Source: Terriglobus sp. RCC_193
Lineage (GTDB): Bacteria > Acidobacteriota > Terriglobia > Terriglobales > Acidobacteriaceae
Length of the DNA stretch: 64,000 nt
Direction of reading: 5' to 3'
NCBI RefSeq assembly: GCF_041355105.1
Contig: NZ_JBFUPK010000001.1
Span: forward strand, 744,001 to 808,000
Shown: positions 60,862 through 64,000 of the stretch, one piece after another
Numbering within the stretch: the stretch's first letter is position 1
Layout of the letters: each line of letters starts with the position of its first letter
Notes under the pieces: generated by a model
Told to the model about the DNA's origin: nothing
Database searches by the model: none
What the model saw: the letters and a program-made list of their open reading frames with translations, nothing else
Made by a program: the position numbers and the translations under genes

Positions 60862-61851
60862 TCAGTGGTTTGCCAGCTTGTCCAGATGGCGGAATCCGCC
60901 CGTAATCGCAAACATGATGGCGAAGAGCAGCCCGTTATAGGCCGCATGAACCACAGAGCTTGCGGCAACTGAGTTGTAACGGATGCGGACGTAAGTCAGT
61001 CCACCGCCGACAATCCACAACACGCCCACCGCATTCCATGCCCATCCAAGTTGTGCCGCGTGCATAGCGGCAAACAGTCCGCTGGTTACAACACCGCTCA
61101 GGATCATGCTCCGCTGCGACAGCCCACTGGTCGATCGCCACCACTCGCGCGCCTCATCGGTCTTTGGCAGTGCAATCCAGTCAAAGAAGATGGCAAAGCC
61201 GCGCAATAGAAAGCCGCGGAAGAAGACTTCTTCACAGACAGGAGCCACAAACGTGCCGAAGATGGCGATGATCCAAAGCGTCGACGGCTGCTTGAAGAAC
61301 GCATCCACCGGCATCTCCTTGGGCAGCGTCAGCAGACTTTCCAGCGCCTGCGCCACAACACTCAAGGCGATGCCGATGCCGATGAGCTGCGGCACATGCT
61401 CTTTCATCGCCGCCGGGTTCCAGTGGATCACCTGGCCGAATGACCGTTGCCAGAAGCGTGGGAACGCAATGTAAGCGATGCCGTAGGTGATGAGGAAGGT
61501 GAACGCCTCAATCAGGATGCTGGCTCGAGGCACAGCCGCAGAGTTGACGTTCAGGTTAGCGTGCGTGACGACACCGACTAACCCGATGAACACCGACACG
61601 CCAAAGAGCACCAGAACGCCAATGCAGAGCAGGGCAGCGGAATAACCCAGGTTGGGCTGGCGCGGCTGATGCGTCAGCAGATCCTGAGGCACATCGTCCG
61701 AGAGACGGGTGAACGCCGGGTTCGGGAATGCATCGGAATGCTGTGCGGAAGCGGAAGATGCCTCATCGGTTTGCGAGCGGATGACGAAGTGGTCTTCCGG
61801 ACGGAAGCCATCATGCGCAACGCTGGGTTCATTCGGTTGAGGTTCCGTCAC
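60862..61851 (-). CDS. CPBP family intramembrane metalloprotease
   Basis: A 329-residue membrane protein of the CPBP (CAAX protease and bacteriocin-processing, Rce1-like) family. A hydrophilic N-terminal tail (about 1-70) precedes eight hydrophobic segments. Catalytic motifs are E-E-V-F-F-R-G, the His in F-A-A-M-H-A-A, and V-V-H-A-A-Y-N. The substrate is unknown. The start overlaps the uvrA stop by 4 nt (ATGA), so it is co-translated with uvrA, most likely a positional convenience. Confidence 0.9.
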   Translation of the reverse strand: MTEPQPNEPSVAHDGFRPEDHFVIRSQTDEASSASAQHSDAFPNPAFTRLSDDVPQDLLTHQPRQPNLGYSAALLCIGVLVLFGVSVFIGLVGVVTHANLNVNSAAVPRASILIEAFTFLITYGIAYIAFPRFWQRSFGQVIHWNPAAMKEHVPQLIGIGIALSVVAQALESLLTLPKEMPVDAFFKQPSTLWIIAIFGTFVAPVCEEVFFRGFLLRGFAIFFDWIALPKTDEAREWWRSTSGLSQRSMILSGVVTSGLFAAMHAAQLGWAWNAVGVLWIVGGGLTYVRIRYNSVAASSVVHAAYNGLLFAIMFAITGGFRHLDKLANH

Positions 61852-64000
61852 TCGGCTTTCTTCCTTGTCGTCTTTATAGTTGACTTCGCGGCAGTTTTGG
61901 CAGCGGCTTTCTTGGCCTTGCTCTTCTCGGCAGACTTCTTCGCTGCGGCCTTGCGGCGTGCAGCACGTTCTTCCGCGGAGGGCGCGAACTTGGTCGGGTT
62001 TGCTACTTCGGTCTTCACCACCACTGGTTCCACATAAGCTGGTGCAGCCGCGCGCTCGCTGCCCGGGCGCCCACGGTACAGCTTGGCCAGGAACTGCCCG
62101 GTGTGCGACGCAGCCACCTTGCTCACCCGCTCCGGTGTACCGGACGCCACCACAGTACCGCCACCCGAACCGCCCTCAGGCCCCATATCGATCAGGTAAT
62201 CCGCGTTGCGGATCACATCGAGATTGTGCTCGATCACAAGAACAGAATTGCCAAGATCGACAAGCTTTTGCAGCACTTCCAGCAGCTTGCGCACATCGTC
62301 GAAGTGCAGGCCTGTCGTTGGCTCATCCAGCAGGTAAAGTGTGCGTCCCGTCTGGCGCTTGGAGAGTTCCTTCGCCAGCTTCATGCGCTGTGCTTCGCCA
62401 CCGCTGAGCGTCGTTGCCGACTGGCCAAGGTGAATATATCCAAGGCCAACATCCACCAGCGTCTGTAGCTTCTGCTTGATGTTAGGAATATCGCCAAGCA
62501 CATCCAGCGCATCGGAGATGGACAGGTCCAGAATGTCTGCAATGGAATAGCCGTTGAGCTTCACCGACAACGTTTCCTGGTTGTAGCGACGGCCATTGCA
62601 GACCTCGCACAGGACGTAAACATCCGGCAGGAAGTTCATCTCGATACGCCGCTGTCCATCGCCCTGGCAAGCCTCGCAGCGTCCACCCTGCACGTTGAAG
62701 GAGAAGCGCCCGGACTTGTAGCCACGCTCACGTGACTCGGGCAGCATGGCGAAGTAGTCGCGGATCTGCGTGAACACGCCGGTATACGTCGCCGGGTTAG
62801 AGCGCGGCGTACGCCCAATCGGCGACTGGTCGATCTCGACGGCCTTATCGATCTGCTCAATGCCGGTGATGCGGTTGTGCGGTTGTGGCTCTTCCTTGCT
62901 GCGGTAGAGATGCTTCGCCAGCGAGCGGTACAGGGTGTCGTTGACCAACGTACTCTTGCCGCTGCCACTGACACCGGTGATAACCACGAGAGCCCCGAGT
63001 GGGAAGCCGACGGTAACGTTCTTCAGGTTGTGTCCGCGCGCAGCGTGGACGACGATCTCCTTGCCGCTGAGAGCGCGGGGAGCGTCGTTGCTGCGGATAT
63101 CGATCTCGCCGGAGATGTACTTGCCGGTGACAGATTCGGTATTCGCTGCAATCTGCGCCGGTGTGCCAGCGCCGATGAGGTAGCCGCCGTTCTTGCCCGC
63201 ACCGGGACCAAGGTCGAGGACGTAGTCGGCCTTGCGGATGGTGTCTTCATCGTGCTCTACGACGAGGACGGTATTGCCAAGGTCGCGCAGGTTCTCCATC
63301 GCGGCGATGAGCTTCATGTTGTCGCGCTGGTGGAGGCCGATGCTGGGTTCGTCCAGTACGTAGAGCACGCCGCGCAGGCGCGATCCAATCTGTGTGGCCA
63401 GACGGATGCGCTGGCCTTCGCCGCCGCTGAGTGTTGCGGCGCTGCGGTTGAGCGAGAGGTAGTTGAGGCCGACAGCGTTAAGGAACTCAAGGCGCTCGAT
63501 CACTTCCTTCTGCAGGCGGTCGGCAATGAGCTTCTCGCGTCCTGTGAAGTGGAAGGTCTTCGCCTTCTGCATGGCCTCGTCCAGTGCGAGCGACGTGAAG
63601 TCGCTAATAGACTGCCTATCGACCTTAACGGCGAGCGATTCCGGGCGTAGGCGTTTGCCGCCGCAGGCAGGGCATTCCGTCGCGGACATGTACTGCATGT
63701 AGTACTCGCGGAAGGTATCGGACTTGGACTCTTCCAGCGTGTCGCGGAGGTAGCCGAAGATGCCATGGAAGCCGGTACGCCCGGCTTCGGCGCGCGGCGG
63801 CCCATAGAGCAGCAGCTTCTGGTGGGCTTCGGAGAGGTCCTCGAATGGCACCTTCAGGTTGATCTTGTTCTTGTCTGCAAAGAGTTTGATAAGTCGGAGC
63901 AAGTAGGCCGAACCAGAGCCAGGTCCCATCGCGCCATCGAGTAGTGGCTTCGACCAATCGGTGATGGTCTTGCCGGGGTCGAAGTCGTAGATACTGCCGA
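61848..64000 (-). CDS. uvrA: Excinuclease ABC subunit A, partial, with Lys/Ala-rich tail
   Basis: This is the DNA-damage recognition ATPase of nucleotide excision repair. The window holds the C-terminal 717 codons; the frame is open to 64000 and the N-terminus lies beyond. Visible are a zinc module (C-P-A-C-G-G-K-R-L), the first ABC signature (L-S-G-G-E-G-Q-R) with V-L-D-E-P-S-I-G-L-H, a second Walker A (G-V-S-G-S-G-K-S-T), a second zinc module (C-E-A-C-Q-G-D-G to C-E-V-C-N-G) and the second signature (L-S-G-G-E-A-Q-R). The last 45 or so residues form an extra Lys/Ala-rich tail like that of the polyphosphate kinase here. Confidence 0.96.
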   Translation of the reverse strand, partial: GSIYDFDPGKTITDWSKPLLDGAMGPGSGSAYLLRLIKLFADKNKINLKVPFEDLSEAHQKLLLYGPPRAEAGRTGFHGIFGYLRDTLEESKSDTFREYYMQYMSATECPACGGKRLRPESLAVKVDRQSISDFTSLALDEAMQKAKTFHFTGREKLIADRLQKEVIERLEFLNAVGLNYLSLNRSAATLSGGEGQRIRLATQIGSRLRGVLYVLDEPSIGLHQRDNMKLIAAMENLRDLGNTVLVVEHDEDTIRKADYVLDLGPGAGKNGGYLIGAGTPAQIAANTESVTGKYISGEIDIRSNDAPRALSGKEIVVHAARGHNLKNVTVGFPLGALVVITGVSGSGKSTLVNDTLYRSLAKHLYRSKEEPQPHNRITGIEQIDKAVEIDQSPIGRTPRSNPATYTGVFTQIRDYFAMLPESRERGYKSGRFSFNVQGGRCEACQGDGQRRIEMNFLPDVYVLCEVCNGRRYNQETLSVKLNGYSIADILDLSISDALDVLGDIPNIKQKLQTLVDVGLGYIHLGQSATTLSGGEAQRMKLAKELSKRQTGRTLYLLDEPTTGLHFDDVRKLLEVLQKLVDLGNSVLVIEHNLDVIRNADYLIDMGPEGGSGGGTVVASGTPERVSKVAASHTGQFLAKLYRGRPGSERAAAPAYVEPVVVKTEVANPTKFAPSAEERAARRKAAAKKSAEKSKAKKAAAKTAAKSTIKTTRKKAE

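Overview
The window looks like chromosome of an Acidobacteriota soil bacterium, most likely Terriglobia/Acidobacteriaceae. This is inferred from gene content (fused alpha/beta 2-oxoacid dehydrogenase E1, Gly-rich TonB proteins, BlaI/BlaR1-type regulation, many secreted hydrolases), a GC content I would guess near 58%, and repeats of the GTCATYCTGAGCG type. There are about 48 genes on both strands. I see no rRNA, tRNA, CRISPR array, prophage or insertion sequence. Both edges cut genes: lspA at the left and uvrA at the right.

Layout. 1-19.8 kb: lspA-ileS, tonB, an AddAB-like recombination nuclease operon led by an MFS transporter, a copper/SCO lipoprotein, an ABC exporter, an oligopeptidase B-type peptidase, and a small envelope set (DUF4142, TPM, LemA, Rieske). 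19.9-28.3 kb: a minus-strand operon for amino-sugar polymers. It encodes a polysaccharide-lyase-like protein, a GH20 hexosaminidase, NagA, and one 1301-residue ORF joining a sodium:solute symporter, a serine beta-lactamase-like hydrolase and a NamZ/DUF1343 exo-muramidase. 28.5-41.5 kb: YihY, a SpoIIE-type phosphatase, PAP2 phosphatase, MscS channel, two tandem small secreted coiled-coil proteins, a subtilase, fused E1, polyphosphate kinase, and a secreted LEA-like 11-mer repeat protein. 41.5-54.5 kb: heme A synthase, ProC, a Uma2 protein, M28 peptidase, MurA, a GT-C-like membrane protein, a Spy-like gene broken by one stop codon, an M24 peptidase, a histidine kinase, MurQ, LepB and a 42-residue secreted His-rich mini-protein. 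54.7-64 kb: pgk-tpiA, a blaI-blaR1-htrA operon with two identical candidate operators, a 600-bp repeat-rich intergenic stretch, a CPBP protease and uvrA.

How the genes fit together. The strongest theme is cell-envelope turnover. The 20-28 kb operon plus murQ could release MurNAc and GlcNAc from wall or other amino-sugar polymers outside the cytoplasm, import them, and feed GlcNAc-6-P metabolism through MurQ and NagA; no sugar kinase is present here. MurA, LepB, HtrA, BlaR1/BlaI and the Spy-like remnant also belong to envelope synthesis or stress. The best candidates for something new are the symporter-hydrolase-NamZ fusion, the BlaI-box shared by blaI and htrA, and the secreted LEA-like repeat protein.
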